Assembly: GCF_012567545.1 (NCBI RefSeq)
Contig: NZ_CP046182.1
Location: 126,324-190,323 of the forward strand
Direction of reading: 5' to 3'
DNA length: 64,000 nt
Origin: Enterobacteriaceae endosymbiont of Donacia fulgens
GTDB taxonomy: Bacteria > Pseudomonadota > Gammaproteobacteria > Enterobacterales > Enterobacteriaceae
The translations under genes and the position numbers were made by a program. Position 1 is the first letter of the stretch. Every line of letters starts with the position of its first letter. Positions 50,147 through 62,132 of the stretch are shown in pieces. Below the pieces are notes generated by a model. It worked only from the letters and a program-made list of their open reading frames with translations, did no database searches and was not told where the DNA came from.

Positions 50147-51115
50147 TTAAGCATTTTTTATAGAAAAACTAATAGATTTATGAATAGATTTTTTTTTTAG
50201 TAAAAACATAATAAATCTATCTAAACCTATTGCCATACCTGAATAATTTGAAATACCATATTTTATTGCTTTTAAGAAATAAATATCAACTTTTTTAATT
50301 GGTAACCCTATTAATTTACGTTTATTATTATCTTCATTAAATCTTTTTTTTTGTTCTTTATAATTTGTTAATTCATGAAATCCATTGCCTAATTCAACAC
50401 CTTTAAAAAATATTTCAAATCTATTTGCTATATTTTTATTTTTTATATTTATAGTTTCTGTAGTTTTTTGAGAGGCAGGAAAATTATATATTAATACAGG
50501 AGATTTTAATCCTAATTTAGGTACAATATATAAATCAAATAATATTTGTAAGTAATTATCTGTAATTAAAGTATTATTTTTATTTTTTACAAAACCTATT
50601 TTTTCTATTAAAAATAAAAGTTTTTTTTTACTTATATGAAAAGGATTTATTTTAAAATATTTTAAAAAAATTTTTTTATATGAATATCTTTTAAGTTTCT
50701 TAAATCCAAATTTTACAAAAAAATTATCTATTTCTGCCATTAATTGTTTTAAATGATAATTTTTATGATACCATTCTAGCATAGTAAATTCAGGATTATG
50801 ATATTGACCTAATTCACCATTACGAAAACTATGACATATTTGATAAATTGAAGAATTTATTTTAGATGCAAGTATCCTTTTCATATGAAATTCAGGACTA
50901 GTAATTAAAAATAATTTTTTTTTATTTTTATTATTAATAAAATTTGTATTAAATTGTTGTAAATAAATATTTGTATTTTCAAATTGAGTTAATATTGGAG
51001 TTTCTACTTCAATAAAATTTTTATTATCAAAAAATTTTCTTATTTTTTTTATTATAATAGTACGTTTAATTAAATCATTTATTTTTGCACTAGTTAAGTA
51101 ATTTAAATTTTTCAT
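50147..51115 (-). CDS. epmA: EF-P--(R)-beta-lysine ligase EpmA
   Basis: A truncated class II lysyl-tRNA-synthetase-like enzyme that attaches (R)-beta-lysine to Lys34 of EF-P. The chosen ATG gives 323 residues (E. coli 325) and leaves a 25-base gap to efp; a frame extension to 51181 would overlap efp by 41 bases and adds residues without homology. Class II motifs are intact: VETPILTQ, TSPEFHMKR, FRNGELGQYHNPEFTMLEWY in two parts, FKGVELGNGFHELT and GLDRFIM. The anticodon-binding domain of LysRS is absent, as expected for EpmA. mscM, which lies between epmA and psd in E. coli, is lost. Confidence 0.96.
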   Translation of the reverse strand: MKNLNYLTSAKINDLIKRTIIIKKIRKFFDNKNFIEVETPILTQFENTNIYLQQFNTNFINNKNKKKLFLITSPEFHMKRILASKINSSIYQICHSFRNGELGQYHNPEFTMLEWYHKNYHLKQLMAEIDNFFVKFGFKKLKRYSYKKIFLKYFKINPFHISKKKLLFLIEKIGFVKNKNNTLITDNYLQILFDLYIVPKLGLKSPVLIYNFPASQKTTETINIKNKNIANRFEIFFKGVELGNGFHELTNYKEQKKRFNEDNNKRKLIGLPIKKVDIYFLKAIKYGISNYSGMAIGLDRFIMFLLKKKSIHKSISFSIKNA

Positions 51116-51140
51116 ATTAATTTTTAAATTGTATATTTGA

Positions 51141-51707
51141 TTATTTAAAACGAGAAATATATTTTTTTTTTCTTGTATCAATTTTAATTATATCTCCAAT
51201 TTTAATAAAAGATGGAACTTTTATTATTTCTCCGTTACTAATTATAGCTTGTTTATTATTATTTACTGTATCTCCTTTTAAAATCATATTTGTACTTATT
51301 ACTTTTAAATTTAAAAAATTAGGTAATATTAAAAATATTGGTGATTTATTCCAAAATGTTATAATATAATCATATTGAGAAATTAACCATTTTTTTTTAT
51401 TTTTTATAATTTTACTATGAATTATAATTTGTTCAAAATTATTTTTATCCATAAAATAATAAAAATAATTTTTTTCATTGTATAAATATTTTAATTTTTT
51501 TTCAAAAATATCTGCTGTATTTAGATTATCAGTAGATTTAAATGTTTTATCAATTAATTTTTCCGTGATTAAATTTCTCATTTTTATTCTAACAAATGCT
51601 TGTCCTTTTCCAGGTTTAACAAATTCACTAGATTCTATAATATATGGTTGGTTTAAAAAAATAAATTTCATTCCAATTTTAAAATTATTACTATAATAGT
51701 TAATCAT
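51141..51707 (-). CDS. efp: translation elongation factor P
   Basis: EF-P relieves ribosome stalling at consecutive prolines. It has 188 residues, exactly the E. coli length. The modified lysine is K34 in EFVKPGKGQAF. The three OB-like domains can be followed: VRIKMRNL and KTFKSTDNLN in domain I/II, and the C-terminal GEIIKVPSFIKIGDIIKIDTR in domain III. It is immediately upstream of epmA and near the divergent epmB, so the target and both modifying enzymes are clustered. Confidence 0.99.
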   Translation of the reverse strand: MINYYSNNFKIGMKFIFLNQPYIIESSEFVKPGKGQAFVRIKMRNLITEKLIDKTFKSTDNLNTADIFEKKLKYLYNEKNYFYYFMDKNNFEQIIIHSKIIKNKKKWLISQYDYIITFWNKSPIFLILPNFLNLKVISTNMILKGDTVNNNKQAIISNGEIIKVPSFIKIGDIIKIDTRKKKYISRFK

Positions 51708-51773
51708 TTTAATCTTTTTTAAAAAAAAATATTAATTTATAATAATACATATTTATAAAAATAAAATTATTTT

Positions 51774-52751
51774 ATGAAAGAATTATGGTTAAAACAATTA
51801 TCAAATAATATCAATAATAATATTGATCTTATTAAGATTACAGAAATAAAAAAAAAAGATCATCATCAATTTTTATATAAAAAAAAAAATATATTTTTTA
51901 AGGTAAAAATACCTGTAATTTTTATAAAAAAGATAGAAAAAAAAAATTCTAAAGATCCTATTTTACTACAGTTTATTTTTAATAGAAAAGAATTAATTCA
52001 ATATAAAAAATATAATAAAAATCCATTAAATGAAAAATTTATTATTCCTGGTATGATTCATAAATATAAAAATAGAATATTAATATTATTAACAGGAATA
52101 TGTGCAGTACATTGTAGATATTGTTTCCGAAAAAATACTAAACAAGTAAATTCAATCACAATATGTAATTGGAATAAAATAATTAATTATATAAAAAAAA
52201 ATTTTGAAATTAATGAAATCATTTTTTCTGGAGGAGATCCTTTAGTTTTAAATGATAATAAAATAAATTTTTTTATTAATGATATTAATAAAATATCTCA
52301 TATTAAAATATTAAGAATACATACTAGAATAGTATGTATTCTTCCTCAAAGAATTTCTAAAAATTTATTAAAAATATTTAGTAAATGTAAATTTCATATT
52401 GTAATAGTGACACATATTAATCATCCTAATGAAATTAGTGATGAGTTATCTGAAAAAATTCATTTTCTAAAAACAATGGGGATAACTGTTTTAAATCAAA
52501 GTGTTTTATTAAAAAATATAAATGATAATCATAAAATTTTAATTAAACTAAGTAATAATTTATTTGATATTGGAATAATACCTTATTATTTACATCTTTT
52601 AGATAAAATAGAAGGAAGCAAACATTTTTATGTATCTGAAAATAAAGCTAAAATAATTATGAAAAAAATATTATTATCTTTATCAGGATTTTTAGTACCT
52701 AAACTAACTAAAGATATTTATGGAGGTAAAAATAAAAAATTTATTTTTTAA
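51774..52751 (+). CDS. epmB: EF-P lysine 2,3-aminomutase EpmB
   Basis: A radical-SAM, PLP-dependent enzyme that converts (S)-alpha-lysine to (R)-beta-lysine for EF-P modification. It has 325 residues (E. coli 342). The iron-sulfur cysteines are C110, C114 and C117 in CAVHCRYCFRK; the SAM glycine motif IFSGGDPL follows. DKIEGSKHF and the C-terminal SGFLVPKLTKDIYGGK, which holds the PLP lysine, are in place. It is divergent from efp, with a 66-base spacer that must contain both promoters. Confidence 0.97.
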   Translation: MKELWLKQLSNNINNNIDLIKITEIKKKDHHQFLYKKKNIFFKVKIPVIFIKKIEKKNSKDPILLQFIFNRKELIQYKKYNKNPLNEKFIIPGMIHKYKNRILILLTGICAVHCRYCFRKNTKQVNSITICNWNKIINYIKKNFEINEIIFSGGDPLVLNDNKINFFINDINKISHIKILRIHTRIVCILPQRISKNLLKIFSKCKFHIVIVTHINHPNEISDELSEKIHFLKTMGITVLNQSVLLKNINDNHKILIKLSNNLFDIGIIPYYLHLLDKIEGSKHFYVSENKAKIIMKKILLSLSGFLVPKLTKDIYGGKNKKFIF

Positions 52752-52776
52752 TAAAATATAAAATTTAAAAAATAAA

Positions 52777-52805
52777 AAGCTGTGCTTAAAATAAATGCAC
52801 AGCTT
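52777..52805 (-). terminator. rho-independent terminator of groES-groEL
   Basis: A 9-bp perfect stem AAGCTGTGC/GCACAGCTT with an 11-base loop. On the minus strand it is followed by TTTTTATTTTTT, a good U-tract, so it ends the groEL transcript; the plus-strand side (toward which epmB reads) has a poorer U-tract. Its G/C pairs stand out in the AT-rich spacer. Confidence 0.85.
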
Positions 52806-52881
52806 ATATTAATATATTAATAAAATAGTAAAAAATTATATTTTAAATTTATTTAAATAAATTTAAAGTTTGTAATAAAAA

Positions 52882-54540
<1,659 letters not shown>

Positions 54541-54605
54541 TTAAATTTATTTATATTAAAATAATTAAATTTTCTATAATTTTATTTATCTAATGACAAA
54601 TTTTA

Positions 54606-54896
54606 TTATTTAATAATAGCCAAAATATCACTTTCAGACATTATAAGAACTTCTTCATCATCAATTTTTTCTGTTTTTACACTATAACCATCATTAAATA
54701 TAATTGTATCACCTTTTTTTACATCTAATGGTTTTACTGTTCCATTATCTAATATACGTCCTTTACCAACTGCTAATACTTCTCCTCTTGTAGATTTTCC
54801 TGCAGCAGAACCTGTTAAAACTATTCCACCTGAAGATTTAGATTCAACTTCTTTTCTTTTTACAATAACACGATCATGTAATGGGCGAATATTCAT
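54606..54896 (-). CDS. groS: co-chaperonin GroES
   Basis: The 10-kDa lid of the GroEL cavity. It has 96 residues (E. coli 97). The start [14 protein letters not shown], the mobile loop [15 protein letters not shown], which contacts GroEL, and the end [16 protein letters not shown] are conserved. AAGGAGAAT precedes the ATG. It is the first gene of the groESL operon. Confidence 0.99.
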   Translation of the reverse strand: MNIRPLHDRVIVKRKEVESKSSGGIVLTGSAAGKSTRGEVLAVGKGRILDNGTVKPLDVKKGDTIIFNDGYSVKTEKIDDEEVLIMSESDILAIIK

Positions 54897-54968
54897 TAAT
54901 AATTCTCCTTTTAAGAAGTTTAACTATTGTTAATTAATATTAATTTATTTTGAATAATGTGCACTGAA

Positions 54969-54997
54969 AGATAAGGACATATAGTCTCTGTTTCAAG
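54969..54997 (-). promoter_or_regulatory. putative sigma-32 heat-shock promoter of groES-groEL
   Basis: On the minus strand CTTGAA (54992-54997) is followed after 15 bases by CCTTATCT (54969-54976), which matches five of eight positions of the heat-shock -10 form CCCCATTT. It is weaker than the dnaK promoter. The matching bases lie within an island richer in G/C, flanked by the inverted repeat AGATAAG/CTTATCT (54969-54975 and 54998-55004). It is about 75-100 bases upstream of groES. Confidence 0.65.
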
Positions 54998-55121
54998 TCT
55001 TATCTAAAAAAAATTATTTTAATAAAACTATATTTTAAAATTTAATTTATATTTAATTTATTATTAATAATAATAAATTTTAATTTATATTGAAATTTTA
55101 TTTATTTTTTAATAAAAAATA

Positions 55122-55151
55122 TTGACGTTTACTAATAAATATTGTCATAAT
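55122..55151 (+). promoter_or_regulatory. sigma-70 promoter of tRNA-Phe
   Basis: -35 TTGACG (55122-55127) and -10 CATAAT (55146-55151) with an 18-base spacer; the tRNA begins 21 bases after the -10 box. The layout copies that of the tRNA-Asn promoter. Confidence 0.65.
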
Positions 55152-55171
55152 GTAAATATATTTTGATTTAT

Positions 55172-55244
55172 GCCCGAATAGCTCAGTCGGTAGAGCAGTG
55201 GACTGAAAATCCCCGTGTCGGTGGTTCAATTCCGCCTTCGGGCA
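55172..55244 (+). tRNA. tRNA-Phe (anticodon GAA)
   Basis: A 73-base cloverleaf similar to E. coli tRNA-Phe: acceptor GCCCGAA/TTCGGGC, D-arm GCTC/GAGC, anticodon loop CTGAAAA, T-arm GGTGG/CCGCC with one G-U pair, and discriminator A. The anticodon stem GTGGA/TCCCC contains a U28-C42 mismatch where E. coli has a G-C pair. CCA is not encoded. Confidence 0.96.
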
Positions 55245-55286
55245 TTTTTATTTTATTATCTAAAATATCTTTATATTCTCCTTTCA

Positions 55287-55333
55287 TAAATAAAAAATGC
55301 AGAAAATAAAATATTTTCTGCATTTTTTATTTA
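55287..55333. terminator. 21-bp perfect stem-loop, bidirectional terminator of tRNA-Phe and ompA
   Basis: Two exact 21-base arms with core AAAAAATGCAGAAAAT and its complement enclose a 5-base loop. A and T runs at both ends supply U-tracts in both directions. The ompA stop codon (55331-55333) lies inside the right arm. Confidence 0.85.
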
Positions 55334-56638
55334 AAATAATTTAAATAAAAAAATATTTATTAAATATAAATTTTTTTGTAATCGATATATTTTAACTAAT
55401 TTATTTTCTAAAAATAAATTATATTTTTTATATATAAAAAACTTATTTTTATAATTATGTAATCCATGATTAAAATAATTATCATTATCATAATTATTAT
55501 GATCCATTAAAAAATGATTTTTATAAAAATTATGTTTTTTTATATTTTTTTTTAAAACTTTTAAAATTTTTATTTCTACATAACGATCTCTTACTAAACA
55601 TTTTTTTAAAAATTCATAATTTTTTATTTTTTGACAAGTTTTATTAATTAATAAATTACTTCCTAATCCTTTTATAAAAATTATTTTTTTCAATAAATTT
55701 TTATCTTTAGATTTTAAATATTCGACAACTTGTTGAGCTCTTTTTTGAGATAATATATTATCATTATCTTTTTCTAAATAGTCAGAATGACCTAAAATTA
55801 CAATTTTATTATCATTATCTTTAGATAAGTTTTTATTTTTAATATTAATATCTAATATTTTACTTAATTTTTTTTTATTTTGTGTTCCTAAAATAATTTC
55901 ATTAGAATCAAAATAAACTTTTGTTTTAGATAAAATATCACTATTACCATAATTATTATAATAATTATTTTTTGCTTTTTTAATTAAAGATCTTATTGAT
56001 GGTACATGATATTTATCAGTAAATTTATATATTAAACTAAGAGTAAACATAGAATTATTAGTTTCTTGACCTAAATTATCATTATCTTTATTTCCTATAT
56101 TACCTGCAAATTGATATTCTACTCTAGATGAAAAATTATTATTTATAATATATTCTCCTCCTAAAACCATTAATGGAGATATATTATAATATTTATTATT
56201 TATATTTTTATTATAATTATTTTTATCATATTGTTGATTAATTGATTGAGTAAATAAACCACCTAAACGACTATATAAATATATATTTTTAAATATAGGA
56301 TATCTAATATTAGATGTTAATTGAATACCTTTAGATTCAAAAAAATTTGTAGTATTCTTATCTTCTATATTTTTTTTAATAGCTCCTAACCAATCAAAAC
56401 CCATTTCAAAACCTAAAAAATTATTTGATTGATAACCAAAAAATAATCCATTTCCTATTTTATTAAATACAGTATATTCTTTATCATCAATATCTTTTCC
56501 TAATAATTTAATATTATCATATTGTGATAATCCAAATTTAGAACCGAAATACCAATAATCTTTAAAATTAGATTCAGCATTAGCAATATTATACATATTC
56601 ATTATAATCATTATAAAAATAATAGTCATCTTTTTCAT
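55331..56638 (-). CDS. ompA: OmpA-type outer-membrane protein with C-terminal extension
   Basis: An outer-membrane porin-like anchor to peptidoglycan. Residues 1-21 are a signal peptide ending in ANA. The eight-strand barrel aligns with E. coli OmpA: WYFGSKFGLSQY, FFGYQSNNFLGFEMGFDWLG, RLGGLF and SRVEYQF. The C-terminal OmpA domain has KVYFDSNE, then GHSDYLEKDNDN with the diaminopimelate-binding Asp, then SQKRAQQVVEYL with the binding Arg; the two disulfide cysteines are kept (KTCQK, KKCLV). The length is 435 against 346 in E. coli: about 70 extra residues, rich in His, Asn, Tyr and Lys, follow the normal end, with no family I recognise. The proline-rich hinge is replaced by an Asn/Tyr stretch. 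Confidence 0.92.
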   Translation of the reverse strand: MKKMTIIFIMIIMNMYNIANAESNFKDYWYFGSKFGLSQYDNIKLLGKDIDDKEYTVFNKIGNGLFFGYQSNNFLGFEMGFDWLGAIKKNIEDKNTTNFFESKGIQLTSNIRYPIFKNIYLYSRLGGLFTQSINQQYDKNNYNKNINNKYYNISPLMVLGGEYIINNNFSSRVEYQFAGNIGNKDNDNLGQETNNSMFTLSLIYKFTDKYHVPSIRSLIKKAKNNYYNNYGNSDILSKTKVYFDSNEIILGTQNKKKLSKILDINIKNKNLSKDNDNKIVILGHSDYLEKDNDNILSQKRAQQVVEYLKSKDKNLLKKIIFIKGLGSNLLINKTCQKIKNYEFLKKCLVRDRYVEIKILKVLKKNIKKHNFYKNHFLMDHNNYDNDNYFNHGLHNYKNKFFIYKKYNLFLENKLVKIYRLQKNLYLINIFLFKLF

Positions 56639-56707
56639 TTTGATATAAACCCTTTATTATTAAAAGAATAATATTTAAATTTATATTTTTAAAAAAATAT
56701 TTTTTAA

Positions 56708-57709
56708 TTATTTAAAAATCTTAATAATAGAAAAAATACTTTTTTTATCTTTCTTTAATCTAATTAAAGAATTTTTAAAAATATTATTTTGCAATATAAC
56801 TTGTATCCAAATTAAATTGGATTTAATCATTAATGATTTTAAAATAATACTACCTCTTATTATTTGCCATTTTTGAGTTTTATTTTCTTTAATTTCTAAT
56901 AAATCATCAAATAATGGGCAAAATTTTGTTTTACCTTCTAATAAAAATAATTGTTTATTTTTCTTATTTTTAAATTTTAAACTACTAATTATTTCTTGCC
57001 CTAAATAACAACCTTTATTAAAATCAATTGAATTAAATTTTTCCATATTACTTTGTTGTGGGAAAAATAAATTACAATTTTTATTATTATCAATAATAGG
57101 ATAACCTATTTTCATATAAAATTTATTCCAAAAATTATTGTTTTTAACAAAAATTATTTTTTTTATAGAAAAATCTTTCATTAATAATTTATTATTTTTT
57201 TTTGATAAAATTAAAAAATAATAATTATTAGAATAACAAAATTTTAAAAAAATATTTTTTTTAAAAAAAAATAATGTTTTTTGTTGATAAAAAACATTAT
57301 TTTTTTTAAAAATTTTAAAAATTTTTTTTTTTAATTCTATATCAGATAATAAAAAAATTTTTTCTTGTGGATCTAAATAAATTTCTATGTCATAAATTAA
57401 AGTATATTTTTTAATATCTTCTAAATATTTTTTTACTATATTTTTTTGAATAATATATTTATAATGATTATTATCATTTTTTAATATATGCATATTTGTT
57501 AATATTTTACCCTGAGAATTACAATGAATAGCATTTAAAAAATTTTTATTATTATCTAATCTATTAATATCAATTGTTAGCTGATTTTGTAAAAAAATTT
57601 TACTATCAACACCTTTTATATTTATAATTTGTAAATTATTCAAATAAAAAATTTTTAATAAACTATATTTTTTTTCTTCTACATTCATTTTTTCTATATA
57701 ATTAGACAT
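56708..57709 (-). CDS. ygfZ: folate-binding iron-sulfur repair protein YgfZ
   Basis: A tetrahydrofolate-dependent relative of glycine-cleavage T-protein that helps make or repair certain iron-sulfur enzymes such as the radical-SAM methylthiotransferase MiaB. It has 333 residues (E. coli 326). The diagnostic motif KGCYLGQE (family K-G-C-Y-x-G-Q-E) with the essential cysteine is intact; FLQNQLTIDI and AIHCNSQGKILTNM align in the N-terminal half. EpmB, another iron-sulfur enzyme, is encoded in this window. It lies 24 bases downstream of carB. Confidence 0.94.
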   Translation of the reverse strand: MSNYIEKMNVEEKKYSLLKIFYLNNLQIINIKGVDSKIFLQNQLTIDINRLDNNKNFLNAIHCNSQGKILTNMHILKNDNNHYKYIIQKNIVKKYLEDIKKYTLIYDIEIYLDPQEKIFLLSDIELKKKIFKIFKKNNVFYQQKTLFFFKKNIFLKFCYSNNYYFLILSKKNNKLLMKDFSIKKIIFVKNNNFWNKFYMKIGYPIIDNNKNCNLFFPQQSNMEKFNSIDFNKGCYLGQEIISSLKFKNKKNKQLFLLEGKTKFCPLFDDLLEIKENKTQKWQIIRGSIILKSLMIKSNLIWIQVILQNNIFKNSLIRLKKDKKSIFSIIKIFK

Positions 57710-57733
57710 TTTTTTATAAAAAATATTATTATT

Positions 57734-60700
57734 TTAAATATTAAAATTTTTTTTTAATAAAATTTTATGTAATTCTTGTAAAGAAAATACTCTTTGTTGA
57801 AAATTTTTTCCTATAGCAATTAAACTAGCTTTAGCACCATTAATAGTAGTATTATAATAAATATTATTTTGTAATGCTAAAATTCTAATTAATTTAGAAT
57901 TAATAATAGATTCTTTTTTTTCTACAATATTAATTATATAAGTATATCTTTTATTTTTAATAAAATTAACTATATTAGGTTTTTTTTCTGTAGATTTTCT
58001 AACTGTTTTAACTAATAAATTTAATTTTTTTAAAAATTTAGCAGTTCCATATGTAGCTTCAATTTTAAAACCATAATTTATTAATTTTTTAACTATTGGA
58101 AAAATTAATTTTTTATCTTTATTTTGTACAGATACTAATATAGTACTATTTTTTTTTATACAAAATTTTGTTCCTAATATTGCTTTATAAAATGCTTCTG
58201 CAAAAGAAAACCCTATACCCATAACTTCTCCCGTAGATTTCATTTCTGGACCTAAAATAGGATCTATATTATCAAATTTATCAAAAGGTAATATTACTTC
58301 CTTTACAGCAAAATATGGTGGAATAATTTCTTTATTAAGATTTAAATCTGGTAAAGTTTTACCAATCATAACTAATGCACCCATTTGTGCTAATGGAATA
58401 TTTATTGCTTTAGAAATAAAAGGGATTGTTCTAGATGCTCTAGGATTAACTTCTATTATATAAATTTCATCATTTTTTATAGCAAATTGAATATTTATTA
58501 ATCCACATACATTAATTTTAATAGCTAATTTTTTTGTTTGAATTTTAATTTTTTTTAAAATACTTTTACTTAAAGTACGTGTTGGAAAAGAACAAGCAGA
58601 ATCTCCAGAATGGATTCCTACATATTCAATATGCTCCATAATTCCACCTATAAAAATATTTTTTTTATCACAGATAGCATCAACATCAATTTCTATTGCA
58701 TTTTTTAAAAATTTTTCTAATAAAACATGAATATTATCTTTTATATTTAATAAATAATAATTTTTTAAATCATTTTCATTATATACTATTTCCATAGATC
58801 TACCTCCTAAAACATAAGAAGGTCTAACTATAAGAGGAAAACCCATTATATTTGCTTTATTTAAAGCTTCATTTAAATTTTTTACTATATAATTAGGAGA
58901 TTGTTTTAATTTTAAAGAATTAATAATATATTGAAATTTTTTTCTATTTTCAGCAAGATCTATAGATGAAGGACTTGTACCTAAAACATTAATATTCTCT
59001 TTTTCTAATTTTTTAGCTAAATTTAATGGTGTTTGTCCTCCATATTGTATAATTACTCCTTGAGGTTTTTCTATTCTAATAATTTCTAATATATTTTCTA
59101 AAGTAATAGGTTCAAAATATAAACGATCTGAAATATCATAATCAGTAGATACAGTTTCTGGATTACAATTAATCATAATTGTTTCAAAATTATTTTTACG
59201 TAATATCATAGATGCATGTACACAACAATAATCAAATTCAATACCCTGTCCTATTCTATTAGGCCCACTACCTAAAATAATAATTTTTTTTTTATTATTA
59301 TTCGGATTAGCTTCACATTCTGTTTCATATGTTGAATATATATAAGCAGTATTAGTTTTAAATTCAGCAGAACATGTATCTACTCTTTTATATACTGGAT
59401 GTATATTTAATTTATATCTTAATTTTCTTATTTTTTCTTCAGAATAATTTAATAAATTAGCTAATCTAGCATCAGAAAAACCTTTTTTTTTTAAATTAAA
59501 AAAAGATTGTTTATCATATAAATATTTTATACCTATTTTTTTTAACTTATTCTCAATATTAATTAAATCTTCTATTTGGAATAAAAACCATTTATCTATT
59601 TTAGAATAATGATATATATCTTTAATATTTATACCTATACGTATAGCATCTGCAATAAATCTGATTCTATCAGGACCTGGTTTTTTTAATTCTTTTATAA
59701 TTAAATTATAATTTTCTTTATTTTTAATTAAATTAATTTTAGAATCAAAACCATTTATACCAATTTCTAAACTACATAATGCTTTTTGAATTGATTCTTG
59801 AAAAGATCGTCCTATAGACATAACTTCACCTACTGATTTCATTTGAGTTGTTAATCTATCATTAACATTATGAAATTTTTCAAAATTAAATCTAGGTATT
59901 TTAGTTACTATATAATCAATAGATGGTTCAAAAGCAGCAGTAATATGATTACTTGTTATATCATTTATTAATTCATCTAATGTATAACCAATAGAAAGTT
60001 TTGCTGATATTTTTGCAATTGGAAAACCTGTAGCTTTAGACGCTAAAGCTGATGAACGTGATACACGAGGATTCATTTCAATTACTATTAATTTTCCTGT
60101 TTTGGGATTTACAGCAAATTGTACATTAGCACCTCCTGATGTAATATTCATAGATTTCATAATTAATATAGAAGCATTTCTCATTATTTGATATTCTTTA
60201 TCAGATAAAGTTTGTGCAGGAGCTACTGTAATTGAATCTCCTGTATGAATACCCATAGGATCTATATTTTCAATTGAACATACAATAATAGAATTACCAT
60301 TTTTATCTCTTATAATTTCCATTTCATATTCTTTCCATCCTATTAATGATTCATCAATAATTAATTCATGATTATGAGATAAACTAAAACCATTTTTACA
60401 AATTTTTTTAAATTCTTCTATATTATTTGCTATTCCTCCCCCACTTCCCCCCATGGTGAATGATGGTCTAATAATACATGGAAAACCAATTTTTTTTATA
60501 TTATTTATTGCTTCATTAAGATTATGGACAATTAAAGAATAAGGAACATTAAATCCTAATTCTTTTATAATATTTGCAAAATAATAACGATTTTCTGCTT
60601 TATTTATAGTTTCAATTGAAACTCCAATAGTTTCTACATTAAATTTATTTAAAATATTATTTTTATGTAAATCTAAAACACAATTTAAAGCTGTTTGTCC

Positions 60701-60973
60701 ACCCATTGTTGGTAAAATAGCATCAGGTCTTTCTTTTTTTATAATTTTAGCTATAATTTTCCAATTCATAGGTTCTATATAAGTAATATCAGAAATATCA
60801 GGATCAGTCATAATAGTAGCTGGATTAGAATTAACTAAGATTAAATTATATCCTTCTTCTTTTAACGCTTTACATGCTTGAGTACCAGAATAATCAAATT
60901 CACAAGCTTGACCAATAACAATAGGACCGGAACCTAAAATCATAATGTTTTTTATATCAGTACGTTTTGGCAT
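57734..60973 (-). CDS. carB: carbamoyl-phosphate synthase large chain
   Basis: Makes carbamoyl phosphate from bicarbonate, ATP and the ammonia channelled from CarA; the product feeds arginine (ArgF) and pyrimidines. It has 1079 residues (E. coli 1073). Both ATP-grasp halves are complete: [20 protein letters not shown] and [13 protein letters not shown] in the first, [17 protein letters not shown] and [11 protein letters not shown] in the second. The C-terminal allosteric domain for UMP/ornithine is also present (GTAKFLKKL). One base separates it from carA. Confidence 0.99.
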   Translation of the reverse strand: MPKRTDIKNIMILGSGPIVIGQACEFDYSGTQACKALKEEGYNLILVNSNPATIMTDPDISDITYIEPMNWKIIAKIIKKERPDAILPTMGGQTALNCVLDLHKNNILNKFNVETIGVSIETINKAENRYYFANIIKELGFNVPYSLIVHNLNEAINNIKKIGFPCIIRPSFTMGGSGGGIANNIEEFKKICKNGFSLSHNHELIIDESLIGWKEYEMEIIRDKNGNSIIVCSIENIDPMGIHTGDSITVAPAQTLSDKEYQIMRNASILIMKSMNITSGGANVQFAVNPKTGKLIVIEMNPRVSRSSALASKATGFPIAKISAKLSIGYTLDELINDITSNHITAAFEPSIDYIVTKIPRFNFEKFHNVNDRLTTQMKSVGEVMSIGRSFQESIQKALCSLEIGINGFDSKINLIKNKENYNLIIKELKKPGPDRIRFIADAIRIGINIKDIYHYSKIDKWFLFQIEDLINIENKLKKIGIKYLYDKQSFFNLKKKGFSDARLANLLNYSEEKIRKLRYKLNIHPVYKRVDTCSAEFKTNTAYIYSTYETECEANPNNNKKKIIILGSGPNRIGQGIEFDYCCVHASMILRKNNFETIMINCNPETVSTDYDISDRLYFEPITLENILEIIRIEKPQGVIIQYGGQTPLNLAKKLEKENINVLGTSPSSIDLAENRKKFQYIINSLKLKQSPNYIVKNLNEALNKANIMGFPLIVRPSYVLGGRSMEIVYNENDLKNYYLLNIKDNIHVLLEKFLKNAIEIDVDAICDKKNIFIGGIMEHIEYVGIHSGDSACSFPTRTLSKSILKKIKIQTKKLAIKINVCGLINIQFAIKNDEIYIIEVNPRASRTIPFISKAINIPLAQMGALVMIGKTLPDLNLNKEIIPPYFAVKEVILPFDKFDNIDPILGPEMKSTGEVMGIGFSFAEAFYKAILGTKFCIKKNSTILVSVQNKDKKLIFPIVKKLINYGFKIEATYGTAKFLKKLNLLVKTVRKSTEKKPNIVNFIKNKRYTYIINIVEKKESIINSKLIRILALQNNIYYNTTINGAKASLIAIGKNFQQRVFSLQELHKILLKKNFNI

Positions 60974-60974
60974 T

Positions 60975-62132
60975 TTATAATCTCTTATATTTTTTTTTAC
61001 AATATATTTGAATTAATTTTATAAAATAATCAAATAAAATAGATGCATCATGTGGTCCAGGACTAGCTTCAGGGTGTCCTTGAAATCCAAAAGCAGGTTT
61101 ATTAATATAATGAATTCCTTGTATAGTATTATCAAATAAAGATTTATGTGTAATTTCTAAATTTTTAGGAAAATTATTTTGATCAATAGTAAATCCATGA
61201 TTTTGAGTAGTAATTAATACTTTATTATGTTTTAAATCCTTAACAGGATGATTACTTCCATGATGACCTATATCCATTTTTTTTATTTTTGCTCCACTTG
61301 CAATAGCTAATATTTGATGCCCGAAACAAACTCCAAATATTGGAATATTTGTTTTTAAAATTTTTTTTATAGTATTAATAATAGATAAACATGGAGTAGG
61401 ATCTCCTGGTCCATTAGATAAAAAAATACCATCTGGATTTAATAAAATTAAATTTTCATAACTAGTAAAAGCTGGGACAACAGTAATTTTACATTTTCTA
61501 TCAATAAACATTTTTAAAATACTTGTTTTAACACCGAAATCTATTACTACAATATGTATGGAAAATACACAATTTTTAATTATTTTAGTATTTTTATTTC
61601 CTTTAATCCAAGAATAATTTTTTTTTGTTGTAATATTTTTTATTAAATTAACTCCTTGTAATCCTTTATATTTATTAATTTTTTTAATAATATTTTTATA
61701 ATTAAAAGATTCTTTAGTAACTATTAAACTTATTTTATTAATTTTTTTATTACGTATTAATCTTGTTAAATATCGAGTATCTATTCCTTCAATAGCAATA
61801 ATGTTATGTTTTTTAAGAAATATATCTAAATTTTCAGTACTACGATAGTTACTTGATATTTTAGATAAATTATTAATAATAAGTCCTTTTAAATAAATTT
61901 TTGATGATTCATTATCTTCTAAATTAGTACCTACATTACCAATGTGTGGATATGTTAAAGTAACAATTTGCTTATAATAAGAAGGATCGGTAATTATTTC
62001 TTGATATCCAGTAATAGCAGTATTAAATACTATTTCTCCTATAATTATTCCTTCAACTCCTATAGATTTTCCAAAAAGTTTAGTACCATCTTCCATTAAT
62101 ACTATGGCTTTATTATTCAATTTATTCTCCAT
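60975..62132 (-). CDS. carA: carbamoyl-phosphate synthase small chain (glutamine amidotransferase)
   Basis: CarA hydrolyses glutamine and passes ammonia to CarB. It has 385 residues (E. coli 382). The class I amidotransferase triad is intact: Cys in [11 protein letters not shown], and His and Glu in [27 protein letters not shown] forms the oxyanion part. It is the first gene of carAB; dapB, its E. coli neighbour, is absent. A 7-bp inverted repeat TATACTA/TAGTATA (62145-62161) lies just ahead of the start. I see no recognisable ArgR, PurR or PepA site. Confidence 0.99.
   Translation of the reverse strand: MENKLNNKAIVLMEDGTKLFGKSIGVEGIIIGEIVFNTAITGYQEIITDPSYYKQIVTLTYPHIGNVGTNLEDNESSKIYLKGLIINNLSKISSNYRSTENLDIFLKKHNIIAIEGIDTRYLTRLIRNKKINKISLIVTKESFNYKNIIKKINKYKGLQGVNLIKNITTKKNYSWIKGNKNTKIIKNCVFSIHIVVIDFGVKTSILKMFIDRKCKITVVPAFTSYENLILLNPDGIFLSNGPGDPTPCLSIINTIKKILKTNIPIFGVCFGHQILAIASGAKIKKMDIGHHGSNHPVKDLKHNKVLITTQNHGFTIDQNNFPKNLEITHKSLFDNTIQGIHYINKPAFGFQGHPEASPGPHDASILFDYFIKLIQIYCKKKYKRL

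Noticed and set aside
51116-51181. A longer N-terminus for epmA
   Set aside because: It would overlap efp by 41 bases, has no homology to EpmA, and the internal ATG matches the E. coli length.
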